Assembly: GCF_002879885.1 (NCBI RefSeq)
Contig: NZ_PNYA01000036.1
Coordinates: forward strand, 1 to 64,000
Length of the DNA stretch: 64,000 nt
Reading direction: 5' to 3'
Source of the DNA: Trinickia dabaoshanensis
GTDB taxonomy: Bacteria > Pseudomonadota > Gammaproteobacteria > Burkholderiales > Burkholderiaceae
This document shows, one piece after another, positions 7,898 to 16,431 of this stretch. The notes beneath the pieces are model-generated. The model was not told the origin of the DNA and did no database searches. It saw nothing but the letters and a program-made list of their open reading frames with translations. Position 1 is the stretch's first letter, and the number at the start of each line of letters is the position of its first letter. Made by a program: the position numbers and the translations under genes.

Positions 7898-8767
7898 TCA
7901 GCGCCCCGCGCGTCGCGCCGCCACTTCGCCGAGCACCGCGAAGTCCTTCTCGCCCTCGCCGCGCGCCATGACTTCGACGAGGTTGTCGCGCACGAGGCTC
8001 GCGAGCGGCATCGGCGTCGATGCCGCTTCCGCCGCCGCCATCGCCAAGCGCACATCCTTCAGACCGAGCCGCGCTTTGAACAGCGCGGGTTCGTAGCGCC
8101 GTTCGGCGATGAGCTTGCCGTAGCCCGAATAAACGGGGCCAGGGAAGGCGCTCGATGTGATGACGTCGAGATAGTCGGTCATCGCAACGCCGTAACCGGC
8201 CAAGAGCGATGCCGCCTCGCCCAGCGTTTCGATGGCCGAGGCGAGCGTGAAATTGGCCGCCAGTTTGATGACGTTCGCCTGCTGCGCAAGCGAGCCGATC
8301 CGGCAAGTCTTCTGCCCGATGACGTCGAAGATCGGCTGCACGCGGTCGATGGCTTCGGCGGGACCCGCTGCCATGATCGTAAGCTTGCCGGCCGCCGCGA
8401 CGTCAGGCCGGCCCATGACGGGCGCGGCGACGTAATGAATGCCGCGCGCCGCGTGATCGCGCGCGAGCGTCTCGGCCAACGCCACCGAGATCGTCGCCAT
8501 GTTGACGTGAACCAGATCGCGCGGGGCCGAGGCGAGCAGCGCGCCGTCGATGACCTCGCTCAGCGCGGCATCGTCGGCGAGCATCGAAAACACGGCATCG
8601 CCGGCGAACGCGTCCGCGGGCTCGTCGACGACGGTCGCCCCGAGCGCCGCGAGCGGTTGCGCGCGCGAGCGCGTGCGATTCCATACGCGCACCCCATGCC
8701 CCGCCTTCAGCATGTTTTCGACGATGGCGTGGCCCATGTTGCCTAGACCGATAAAGCCGATATCCAT
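7898..8767 (-). CDS. NAD(P)-dependent beta-hydroxyacid dehydrogenase (HIBADH family)
   Basis: Soluble dehydrogenase of 289 aa. The N-terminal Rossmann motif GFIGLGNMGHAIVENMLKAG is typical of 3-hydroxyisobutyrate dehydrogenase and tartronate semialdehyde reductase relatives. The substrate-binding segment (YVAAPVMGRPDVA, the family DAPVSG region) has VMG in place of VSG. The catalytic lysine lies in NVIKLAANF. The VMG variant is closer to the imine reductase and glyoxylate-reductase-like branch, so the substrate is open. AAGGAG lies seven bases before the ATG. It may be transcribed together with the LysE gene. Confidence 0.8.
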   Translation of the reverse strand: MDIGFIGLGNMGHAIVENMLKAGHGVRVWNRTRSRAQPLAALGATVVDEPADAFAGDAVFSMLADDAALSEVIDGALLASAPRDLVHVNMATISVALAETLARDHAARGIHYVAAPVMGRPDVAAAGKLTIMAAGPAEAIDRVQPIFDVIGQKTCRIGSLAQQANVIKLAANFTLASAIETLGEAASLLAGYGVAMTDYLDVITSSAFPGPVYSGYGKLIAERRYEPALFKARLGLKDVRLAMAAAEAASTPMPLASLVRDNLVEVMARGEGEKDFAVLGEVAARRAGR

Positions 8768-8866
8768 TGCTCGCTCCTTCGCTCAAAGACCGAAAGTAGA
8801 GCACGATTGAACGGAACGTGCCCGCCGGCCCGCGCGCGCCGGCGCCGACAGTGCCATACTCGTGCC

Positions 8867-9646
8867 ATGCCGACCGTCACCGCCACGTTCCGGTTTTACG
8901 AAGAGCTGAACGATTTTCTCGCCCGGCCGCTGCGCGCTCGCGCCTTTAGCTGCGCCTGCGCGCAATGCGCGACGACCAAACATATGATCGAAGCGCTCGG
9001 CGTGCCGCATACGGAAGTGGAGCTTATCGTCGTCAACGGCGAATCGGTCGGCTTCGACCGCGTCCTGCAAGACGGCGATCGCGTGGCCGTCTATCCGAAG
9101 TTCGAAGCGCTGGACATCTCGCCGCTGCTGCGCGTGCGCGAGAGACCGCTGCGCACGGTGCGTTTCGTCGCCGACGCCCACTTGGGCGGCCTCGCGCAAC
9201 TGCTGCGGCTGGCCGGTTTCGACACGCTGTACGACAACCATTTCGCCGACGACGAGATCGAGGCGCTCGCCACGGAGCAAGCGCGCGTCGTCCTCACGCG
9301 CGATCGCGAGTTGCTCAAGCGCCGCACGATCACGCACGGCTGTTACGTCAGGGCGCTCAAACCGCAAGCGCAATTACGCGAGATCGTCGATCGGCTGGAT
9401 CTAGCCGGCAGCGTTCATCCGTTTCGGCTCTGCCTGTCGTGCAACGCGCCGCTGCGGCGCATCGACAAGACCCAGGCGCTCGGCCGGGCCCCCGAAGGCG
9501 TACTCGAGCGCCATTCGCAGTTCGTCACGTGCGATGTTTGCCGGCGTGTCTTCTGGGAAGGCTCGCATTGGCGCCGCATGCGCACGCTGATCGACTCGCT
9601 CGTGCCGGAACCGCGCCAAGCGCTTAGAACGTCACCACCGTCCTGA
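8867..9646 (+). CDS. Mut7-C RNase domain protein with N-terminal ubiquitin-like domain
   Basis: Two-domain protein of 259 aa. Residues 1-85 form a ThiS/MoaD-like beta-grasp (TATFRFYEELNDFL ... VVNGESVGF ... DGDRVAVYPKFE), as in the Mut7-C ubiquitin family. From about residue 97 comes a PIN-like Mut7-C nuclease domain with acidic residues Asp103, Asp129 and Asp146 (VLTRDRELL), ending in a zinc ribbon (CLSC ... CDVC). The predicted activity is RNA cleavage. The ATG at 8867 is preferred because the beta-grasp begins there, though no good ribosome site is seen. Its end overlaps the convergent porin gene by 23 bp. Confidence 0.85.
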   Translation: MPTVTATFRFYEELNDFLARPLRARAFSCACAQCATTKHMIEALGVPHTEVELIVVNGESVGFDRVLQDGDRVAVYPKFEALDISPLLRVRERPLRTVRFVADAHLGGLAQLLRLAGFDTLYDNHFADDEIEALATEQARVVLTRDRELLKRRTITHGCYVRALKPQAQLREIVDRLDLAGSVHPFRLCLSCNAPLRRIDKTQALGRAPEGVLERHSQFVTCDVCRRVFWEGSHWRRMRTLIDSLVPEPRQALRTSPPS

Positions 9647-11231
9647 TGCCGCCCACGGCTTCGTTGCCGATGCGCGCGCCGCTCGCGCCCGGATTCGGCA
9701 CGCCGCCGCCCGGGCGGAAAAAGTACTGGAAATCGGCCTGGACGAGCCACCATGGCGCGACTTGGTACTGATAGGTCGCCTCCACCACCGTTTCGGCCGT
9801 CCTCACCGGGTAGCCCGGCGTCGGCCCGGCCGCCGAATCGCGATCGAACGCGCTGGCGTGCGAGCCCACGCCGGCATAACCGAGCGCGAGGCCGACGCTA
9901 TCGTTGTCGCGGCCCGCGAACGGCGCTTTCAACACGACACCGGCATTTGCGCTGAAGTCCACGGCATTGCGGTCGCCGGGCGCGCCCATCACACGGGCGA
10001 ACACGCCGACCGAGCGAGCCGAATCGGGGCTCGCGCGCCATACCATCTGATCGGCCACCGCGTACACGCTGAAATCGCCGTGCCGCATACGGGGTTGGCC
10101 ATTCGAAGCCGGATCGGCAAGCGAGAGGCCGTCCGAGCCGTCGCGCTGATCGGCGAAACGCGCGCTGTCGTACCAAAAGCCAAGCTTGTACGTGCCAGGC
10201 AGCGTGCCGTAGGCGGGCGGCGCGCCGGCCGCGGGTGCTTGGCCGATCGTGTACTGCAACTCGCCGATAAAGAGCGCGCCGTCGTGCAGGTTGAATCGCG
10301 TGCCGCTGCCGTTCAGTCGCTGCGGATCGCCGATGCCGGGGGCCGGATTGCCGTCGAAGATGCCGCCGAGCACGGTCACGGCGTCGTTCACCTTATAGCG
10401 CGCGCGAACGCCCAAGGACGACAGCGGATAAGCCGGACCGCCCGCGGGCAAATCGGCGGCGGGCAACACGGGCCAACCGAAGGTCGCGTTCAGAAAGACG
10501 CTCGCGTATTGGCTGACGATGAATTCCTGGTCGAGGCTCTGCTGGCCAACCTTGACGTCCCACGCATCGCCGAACGACTGCTGGTACCAAAGCTCCCATA
10601 GGCGCGTGCCCGCCTCAGCCTCGACACCGCTCGCGCTTTGCAGCGTCGAAAGATGCGAGGCCGTGATCCCTCGCCCGTGAATTTGCAAGGCATCGACGAA
10701 GAATTGCCCGCCCTTGAGACCTAACGCTTTATCCGTATCGACGCTCACGCCCATTTGCGTCGCGCCATCGTAGGCGAGGCCGCGCCGCGTGCCGCCGGAG
10801 AAGTTGCCGAAGAACTCGCTCGTCTCCTGCAAGGTCAGCGTGACACCATGGTCGCCAAGCCATGGGCGCAAGCCGCCCATGCCGCCGAACAGCGCCGGAC
10901 GATCCCACAGCCCAGCCGGCGTGGCAACGGCCGGCGCGGCAACGGCCGGCGCGGCATCGGCCGGCGCCGCTTTGGCAGAACCGCTCGCTTCGTCGACAGG
11001 AGCCGTTTGCGCGTGCGCTCGTGAACAGGCGCCGCCGGCTATTGCAAGCGTGACGAGCGCCGCCGCCGCAAAAGGCGCGAGGCGTGCGCGTGGGACGGAA
11101 CCGATCGCAATGGCGGACCGGCTACCGATGGCGACCGAGCCTCGCATCACGCTCATCGCATGCGGTGGCCGCGCATCGGCCCGCGCGTCCAGGTATTCGC
11201 GCGAAACGCGCAAGAAACGTTCGACGTACAT
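9624..11231 (-). CDS. oprB: OprB family carbohydrate-selective porin
   Basis: Outer-membrane beta-barrel of about 535 aa. A long N-region leads into a hydrophobic stretch (FAAAALVTLAIAGG) ending near ACSRAHAQ, then an Ala/Pro-rich linker with repeated AAPAVA. The OprB core follows: GDHGVTLTLQETSEFFGN, FFVDALQIHGRG, the WYQQSFGDAWDVKVGQQSLDQEF block, and a final strand ending in TVVTF. OprB porins admit glucose and other sugars. GGGGAG lies eight bases before the ATG at 11231; a start at 11156 would give a more normal signal peptide but lacks a ribosome site. Confidence 0.85.
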   Translation of the reverse strand: MYVERFLRVSREYLDARADARPPHAMSVMRGSVAIGSRSAIAIGSVPRARLAPFAAAALVTLAIAGGACSRAHAQTAPVDEASGSAKAAPADAAPAVAAPAVATPAGLWDRPALFGGMGGLRPWLGDHGVTLTLQETSEFFGNFSGGTRRGLAYDGATQMGVSVDTDKALGLKGGQFFVDALQIHGRGITASHLSTLQSASGVEAEAGTRLWELWYQQSFGDAWDVKVGQQSLDQEFIVSQYASVFLNATFGWPVLPAADLPAGGPAYPLSSLGVRARYKVNDAVTVLGGIFDGNPAPGIGDPQRLNGSGTRFNLHDGALFIGELQYTIGQAPAAGAPPAYGTLPGTYKLGFWYDSARFADQRDGSDGLSLADPASNGQPRMRHGDFSVYAVADQMVWRASPDSARSVGVFARVMGAPGDRNAVDFSANAGVVLKAPFAGRDNDSVGLALGYAGVGSHASAFDRDSAAGPTPGYPVRTAETVVEATYQYQVAPWWLVQADFQYFFRPGGGVPNPGASGARIGNEAVGGIRTVVTF

Positions 11232-12362
11232 CAATCAATGCTCCCCATTCGTCCGGATGCTTACCGGACGATCAGCATGGACGATCCATCGGCAAAGCCC
11301 AAGCCAGGGCGGCCGAAGATCGTGACGATAGGAGCGTGCTACAGACGGAGCGTCATCGAGACGGTCCGATTGAAAGCGCGCTGACCCGGCAATGCGGGTC
11401 AGCGGCGCGGGAGACCCCGGCGTGGCTAACGCGCGATTGCGAATGCGTGGCCGGCACGGGCCGGCAAACGAGATCGACTACAAGAGCCTGCGTCCACGAG
11501 GGACTCTCCTCAGAACTGAAACAGGCCGGATTCTATGCGCACCTATTTTCGCGATGCAAGCGCAATCCGATTCGCGCCCCGGCTCGACGCGCGATCGAAG
11601 CGGTCGGCGTCCAACAAGATCGTGCCGATGATGCACGCCGGTTGTTGCGCGCATCTGACACGTCGTTCGACGGCGCCGAGGCGGCGCGTCAAGCGATGCG
11701 CGCGCAATCGCACGGACCGGCTCACATTTTTTTAGCTGGATCAAAATCGCCGGTTGACGCCCGCGGGACGCGACAACTAAAATTTCAACAATTCCACAAA
11801 TGGGGCATATGCCTTGGACAGTTGCAGTAGTCGACCTTCGAACAGTGTTTCCGCCTGATCGGCACGACGTCCGCTGAATTCCCTTTAGCCGCCGTCCAGC
11901 CAACAGGCAGACGGTGCGCATCGCAGTCCTTCCTCAAGCTTTCTCGCGCATCGATTTCGAATGGCCACCGCGCCGTTCGGTTGCCGCTTTGCGTCCGTTC
12001 GCACAGCGCGTCGCCGGCGGCTCGTTGCCGCGCGCGGCTTTCGCTCGCGGTGTCTTACCGAAGCAGCGGCAGCGCGCATGTTTAAAGCCATGCGCGCACC
12101 GTGCCGATGAACACGTTCGTACGCAGCTTGCGTTCGGACCTTGCGAGAAAGGAGCCCTCGATGACCGACCCCGACCCTAGTCGATCTACGACACGGCTTG
12201 CGCCTATGCCGCACGCCGCCCGCACCGCCTGAACCGCGGCCGCATGCGTTCCTTCCCGTCCGACCCGCTCATCGCGGCGCAGGCGAGCAGAAACCGAAAC
12301 GGCCTCACGATCAGGCCGCCTCGATCCGGTTTCAACGATGCAAAAAAAGGAAGGAATTCGCC
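11232..12362. other. Long intergenic region (about 1.1 kb)
   Basis: No gene with both a ribosome site and protein-like composition was found; open frames on both strands are arginine/cysteine-rich composition products. Visible items are the oprB promoter region, a perfect 9-bp stem-loop GCTGACCCG/CGGGTCAGC at 11380-11403 without a T-tract, and an AT-rich patch at 11725-11815 (TTTTTTTAGCTGG ... CAACAATTCC) that could hold a promoter. It could contain an unannotated RNA or a decayed gene. Confidence 0.45.
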
Positions 12363-12515
12363 ATGCACTTCGCCCTTCTCGTCTCGCAACTGCCGCATCT
12401 GAACGATGCGCGCGGCCACTACCCCGACCTGCTTGCGCCGGCCACGCGCCCGCGCGGCGCAATGCGCTGGCTTGCCCGTTTGCGCGCGCTGCCGATCTTC
12501 ACACGCGCACGCTGA
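12363..12515 (+). CDS. Candidate small protein (50 aa) upstream of the Nramp-like gene
   Basis: An ATG with a strong ribosome site (AAGGAAGG, spacing 8) opens a 50-codon frame beginning MHFALLVSQLPHLND and ending in an arginine-rich amphipathic helix (MRWLARLRALPIFTRAR). The stop lies 98 bp before the start of the metal-transporter gene on the same strand. The strong start in an otherwise empty region is the main argument. It could be a leader peptide, a small regulator of the transporter, or a chance ORF. No homologue is recognised. Confidence 0.4.
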   Translation: MHFALLVSQLPHLNDARGHYPDLLAPATRPRGAMRWLARLRALPIFTRAR

Positions 12516-12613
12516 AACAGCGCCTCGAGAGCGCCGGGCCGTCCGGCCGATTGCCGGCGGCCTGAGCCGAACGACGACTACAAGATAAAAGCATCGCTAA
12601 GGAATAACGACTC

Positions 12614-14260
12614 ATGTCCACGCCAGCCAACGTCTCGTCCGCACGCAGCGCCGTGCTCGACGACGCCCACATCGGCGATATCAAAGGGGCTTTCGGCACG
12701 ATCGCCCATCACGACACGGCACCTCGCCGCAACTGGTCCGCGCGCCTGCGCACGCTGCTCGCCATTCTCGGCCCGGGGCTCATCGTCATGGTCGGCGACA
12801 ACGACGCCGGCGCCTTCGGCACCTACACGCAAGCCGGGCAAAACTACGGCACGACGCTGCTGTGGACGCTCGCCCTCTTGATTCCGGTGCTCTACGTGAA
12901 CCAAGAGATGGTGCTGCGCTTGGGCGCGGTGACCGGAGTCGGCCATGCTCGGCTCATCTTCCAGCGCTTCGGCAAGTTCTGGGGCGCGTTCAGCGTCATC
13001 GACCTGTTCTTGCTCAACGCGCTGACGATCGTCACCGAATTCATCGGCATCACGTTCGCCCTCGACTTTCTGGGCGTATCGAAGGTGCTCGGCGTATGCA
13101 TCGCGGCCGTGCTGACCATGGCCGCGGTCAGCACGGGCGACTTCCGGCGCTTCGAGCGCTTCGCCATCGTGCTGTGTCTCTTGAGCCTGCTGCTCGTGCC
13201 GGTGCTCGTCTCGGTGCACCCGCCGGTCGCGGTCATCGCCCGCGATTTCGCCGTGCCTAGCTGGCCGGCGCATTCGAAACTCTCCGACGTCATGCTGCTC
13301 GTCATCGGTATCGTCGGCACGACGGTCGCGCCGTGGCAGTTGTTCTTCCAGCAGAGCTACGTCATCGATAAGCGCATCACGCCGCGCTTCATGAAGTACG
13401 AAAAAATCGATCTGTGGCTGGGCATCGGTTTCGTCATCGTCGGCGCCGTGGCCATGATGGCGTTCACCGCCGCGCTCTTTCACGGCCGCCCCGAGTTCGG
13501 CCAGTTCACCGATGCGCGCGCCGTGATCACGGGTTTGCACCGCTATGTCGGCGAAACGTCGGCCACGATCTTCGCCGTCGCCCTGCTCGATGCCTCGATC
13601 ATCGGCGCCGCCGCCGTCTCGCTGTCGACGGCCTATGCGATCGGCGACGTGTTCGGCATTCGTCATTCGCTGCACCGGAGCGTGCTCGACGCCAAAGGCT
13701 TTTACCTCGTTTATTTCGGGATCGTGGCGCTCGCCGCGGCCCTCGTGCTGATGCCGGGCAGCCCGCTCGGCCTGCTGACCGAGGCCGTGCAGACGCTTGC
13801 AGGCGTCTTGCTGCCGAGCGCCACGGTGTTCTTGCTGCTGCTGTGCAACGACAAGGCCGTGCTCGGCCCGTGGGTCAACTCCAAGCGGCTGAACCTGTTC
13901 ACAGGCGCGGTCATCGCCGTACTCGTCGTGCTCTCGATCATCCTGACGGCCGCGACGGTGTTTCCCGACATTTCCGGCGCGGCCATCATCGAGATTCTCG
14001 TCGGCGGCATCGGATTTTTCGCGCTCGCGTATCTCGGCACGCAACTCGTGCGGCGCCGCGAGGGGGCTGCCTCGGCGGACGATGTGCGGGCCGGGGCCGG
14101 ACGTGCGCTGCGCGATACCTGGCGCATGCCGCCACTGGATGAATTGCCGCCGCCCAAGCTCACGTTCGCGACGCGCCTGTGGATGGGTGCGCTGCGCGGC
14201 TACCTCGTGATCGCGGTGGGGCTCGTGATCGTCAAAGTCGTACAGCTCGCAATGCATTGA
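12614..14260 (+). CDS. Nramp-fold divalent metal transporter with altered metal site (NRMT-like)
   Basis: Polytopic membrane protein of 548 aa with 11-12 hydrophobic helices of the Nramp (SLC11) fold. Helix 1 reads GDNDAGAFGTYTQAG, so the canonical DPGN becomes D64-A-G-A67. Helix 6 reads TTVAPWQLFFQQ, so the metal-binding methionine of MPH is Ala239. In Nramp proteins those Asn and Met residues select Mn2+/Fe2+; loss of both is a feature of Nramp-related magnesium transporters. I infer transport of Mg2+ or another hard cation, not manganese. The C-terminal ~60 residues form an extra soluble segment plus a last helix. GGAATAACG precedes the ATG. Confidence 0.8.
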   Translation: MSTPANVSSARSAVLDDAHIGDIKGAFGTIAHHDTAPRRNWSARLRTLLAILGPGLIVMVGDNDAGAFGTYTQAGQNYGTTLLWTLALLIPVLYVNQEMVLRLGAVTGVGHARLIFQRFGKFWGAFSVIDLFLLNALTIVTEFIGITFALDFLGVSKVLGVCIAAVLTMAAVSTGDFRRFERFAIVLCLLSLLLVPVLVSVHPPVAVIARDFAVPSWPAHSKLSDVMLLVIGIVGTTVAPWQLFFQQSYVIDKRITPRFMKYEKIDLWLGIGFVIVGAVAMMAFTAALFHGRPEFGQFTDARAVITGLHRYVGETSATIFAVALLDASIIGAAAVSLSTAYAIGDVFGIRHSLHRSVLDAKGFYLVYFGIVALAAALVLMPGSPLGLLTEAVQTLAGVLLPSATVFLLLLCNDKAVLGPWVNSKRLNLFTGAVIAVLVVLSIILTAATVFPDISGAAIIEILVGGIGFFALAYLGTQLVRRREGAASADDVRAGAGRALRDTWRMPPLDELPPPKLTFATRLWMGALRGYLVIAVGLVIVKVVQLAMH

Positions 14261-14268
14261 GCCGCAGG

Positions 14269-14324
14269 GGCGGCGTCGATTTCGCCGCCTTCATGGTCAT
14301 CCGCGGTCATCCGCGGTGATCCAC
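14269..14324. repeat. Stem-loop and 10-bp tandem repeat between convergent genes
   Basis: A 7-bp GGCGGCG/CGCCGCC stem-loop (14269-14289) follows the Nramp-like gene. Then come two perfect 10-bp units GGTCATCCGC (14295-14314) and one degenerate unit GGTGATCCAC (14315-14324), ending at the stop of the aldolase gene. The stem-loop may be a weak terminator; the repeat is of unknown meaning. Confidence 0.5.
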
Positions 14325-14326
14325 GG

Positions 14327-15352
14327 TCACGCGCTTCGCGCTTCCTCCTTCGCGTCATAGCATCCGCGCGCGGCCGCGCCGTTCAGCCGCGCACGTTCGA
14401 GCAACGCCTGCTGGGCGGCCTTCACGTTTTCCGGCTTGCCCCGCCACGCGGCAAGCGGCGGCTCCTGAAGCGCGCGCCCGTAAGAAAAACTGAGCGGCCA
14501 TGGGCGCCGCCCGGTCCGATTGATCGCGTTGAGGTGAGCGCTCGCTTCTTGCGGTGTTTGCCCACCCGACAAGAAGTAGATCCCGGCCACCGCCGGCGGC
14601 ACGGTTCTCCCGAGGATCGACACCGTGCGCGCGGCGACTTCCTCGACACCCGCTTGCCGCGCGTACGTCTTGCCGGGTAGCACCATGCTGGGCTTGAACA
14701 GCATATGCTCGAGCACGACCGCATGCCGGTGCAACGCATGAAAAACCTCGTGCAAAACCAACTCGGTCACTTGCGCGCAGCGGTCGATCGAATGGCCGCC
14801 GTCCATCAACACCTCCGGTTCGACGATCGGGACGATGCCCGCCTCCTGGCAGATGGCGGCGTACCGCGCGAGCGATTCGGCGTTCGCCTGCACCGCAAGC
14901 CGGCTCGGCAGCGTCTCGGACACGTTGTACACCGCGCGCCACTTTGCGAACCGCGCTCCCTGCGCCTTGTACTTCTCGAGGCGCGCGGCAAGGCCGTCGA
15001 GCCCTTGCGTGATTTCATCGCCGCTCGCATGCGCGAGCGCGATCTTGCCCGTATCCACCTTGATCCCCGGCACGATGCCTTGGCGCGCGGCCAAGCTCGG
15101 CAGGGGCTCGCCGTCGTCGGCATGCTGCCCCAGCGTTTCCTCGTACAGAATGACGCCGCTCACGTATTGGCCGAGTCCGGGCGTGGACAGCAGCAGCGTG
15201 CGCCAAGCGCGGCGGTTTTCCTCGGTGGATTCGACGTCGATCGTCTTGAACCGCTTGGCGATCGTGCCGCCGCTTTCGTCGGCGGCAAGCAGGCCCTTGC
15301 CATCCTGAACGATGGCGTCGATGGTGGATTGCAATGCGTTCTCGGTTTGCAT
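14327..15352 (-). CDS. Class I fructose-bisphosphate aldolase
   Basis: Schiff-base aldolase of 341 aa that splits fructose 1,6-bisphosphate into dihydroxyacetone phosphate and glyceraldehyde 3-phosphate in glycolysis, and runs in reverse in gluconeogenesis. The animal-type active-site set is present: Asp25 in LLAADES, Lys98 in GIKVD, Lys137 in FAKWR, the VEPE glutamates (178/180) and the Schiff-base Lys220 in MLFKPSMVLPG. The C-terminus (ARGCYDAKEEARSA) is shorter than in vertebrates. GAGGAG lies eight bases before the ATG. Beta-proteobacteria usually also have a class II enzyme, so this is probably a condition-specific second aldolase. Confidence 0.92.
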   Translation of the reverse strand: MQTENALQSTIDAIVQDGKGLLAADESGGTIAKRFKTIDVESTEENRRAWRTLLLSTPGLGQYVSGVILYEETLGQHADDGEPLPSLAARQGIVPGIKVDTGKIALAHASGDEITQGLDGLAARLEKYKAQGARFAKWRAVYNVSETLPSRLAVQANAESLARYAAICQEAGIVPIVEPEVLMDGGHSIDRCAQVTELVLHEVFHALHRHAVVLEHMLFKPSMVLPGKTYARQAGVEEVAARTVSILGRTVPPAVAGIYFLSGGQTPQEASAHLNAINRTGRRPWPLSFSYGRALQEPPLAAWRGKPENVKAAQQALLERARLNGAAARGCYDAKEEARSA

Positions 15353-15543
15353 CGTCTGGCTCCTCAGGCAAAAGGCTGCGCGCGAGTCGCGCTCGCGCCC
15401 GCAACGCTCGAGTTCAGTGTGCGCGGCAGCGCGCCGCGGCGCCAGCCGCCGATGTGCGTTCGACCGCGTAGGACGTCAGGCCGGGCGAGCAATCGGCATG
15501 CCGCACCTCGCCAGCGCGGCTCGGGCGCCGGGCGGCAGGCCGG

Positions 15544-16269
15544 TCAGGCATCGCTCGAGGTGCGGCCGATTCGTGCGCAAGCCTGCAAAAAGTGTTCGAT
15601 TTGTTCCGCGTTGGCTTCAATGCCGCCGCCTTGCACTCGCCGCTGCAACTGTGCGCAGGCCACGCGCGCGCGCCGAGCCCCGACCACGGCGAGTGCGCCG
15701 TGCAAACGATGGAGCCGCTCGAGTAAAGCATGGGCGTCGCGCACGGCCGTCGCGGCGCGCAGCACGCGTTCGTCTTCGGCCCAACCGGCGGCGAACGCCT
15801 CTTGGAGCGAGCGTCGAGCGGCGCCGCTGCCAAGCCCCCCGCTCCGGCGCAACGGCGCGCCGCCGATATGCTCGCGCAGCAAGCCGCTCAATTGCCCCAT
15901 CGAATACGGCTTTCGCAATACGGCGGCGAACCCGCACGGCGGCTCGGCCGCGATCGAGCCGCCGTCCGCCGGCTCGCGCCACGCCGTGCCCGCGATGACC
16001 GGCATACGCAAACCGCGCTCGCGCATGGCGGCAAGCAGGGCCTGCCCGCCCATCTGCGGCATGCGAAGGTCGGTGATGACGAGGTGGTATCGACGAGTCA
16101 GCGCGCAATCGAGCGCATGCACGCCGTCACATGCCGTATCGACGCGGCCGCAACCGAGCGCGTCCAGTTGGTCGGCAAGGATGAAACGCGCGAGCGCGTC
16201 GTCGTCGACGACGAGAATGCGTGCGGCGGCAAGCGCGCGGGTTTCGGTCGGATCTTGAATCTCGAGCAT
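15544..16269 (-). CDS. Receiver-Hpt two-domain phosphorelay protein
   Basis: Protein of 241 aa with no DNA-binding domain. Residues 16-135 are a receiver domain: acidic cluster VVDDD (22-24), phosphoacceptor Asp67 in VITDLRMPQMGG, Lys120 in LRKPYS. Residues about 150-235 look like a histidine phosphotransfer helix bundle with the site HRLHGAL (His187) in place of the usual HxLKG. It resembles the detached C-terminal half of a hybrid kinase such as BvgS or EvgS. It would pass phosphate from an unknown kinase to an unknown regulator. GGAGG precedes the ATG. It is transcribed toward the aldolase gene across a 191-bp gap; a functional link is not evident. Confidence 0.8.
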   Translation of the reverse strand: MLEIQDPTETRALAAARILVVDDDALARFILADQLDALGCGRVDTACDGVHALDCALTRRYHLVITDLRMPQMGGQALLAAMRERGLRMPVIAGTAWREPADGGSIAAEPPCGFAAVLRKPYSMGQLSGLLREHIGGAPLRRSGGLGSGAARRSLQEAFAAGWAEDERVLRAATAVRDAHALLERLHRLHGALAVVGARRARVACAQLQRRVQGGGIEANAEQIEHFLQACARIGRTSSDA

Positions 16270-16431
16270 GAGCGGGCCTCCGTTGCGTGCGACGCGCCGT
16301 GCACCGGCACGCGCGCCGCGAAAGACCGGCGAAGGTAACGCTCGATGGCCTTCGTTACGGCAAGACCCGAAAAAAGAGGACCACGGACCGGCCGCCGAAC
16401 GACGCGGGCCGATCCGCGGGCCGAACCGGAA

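Noticed and set aside
11277-11384. 35-codon frame with an AT-hook-like KPGRPK ending on a stem-loop
   Set aside because: Weak ribosome site, no conserved context, and the stem-loop at 11380 has no T-tract. Not enough for a gene call.
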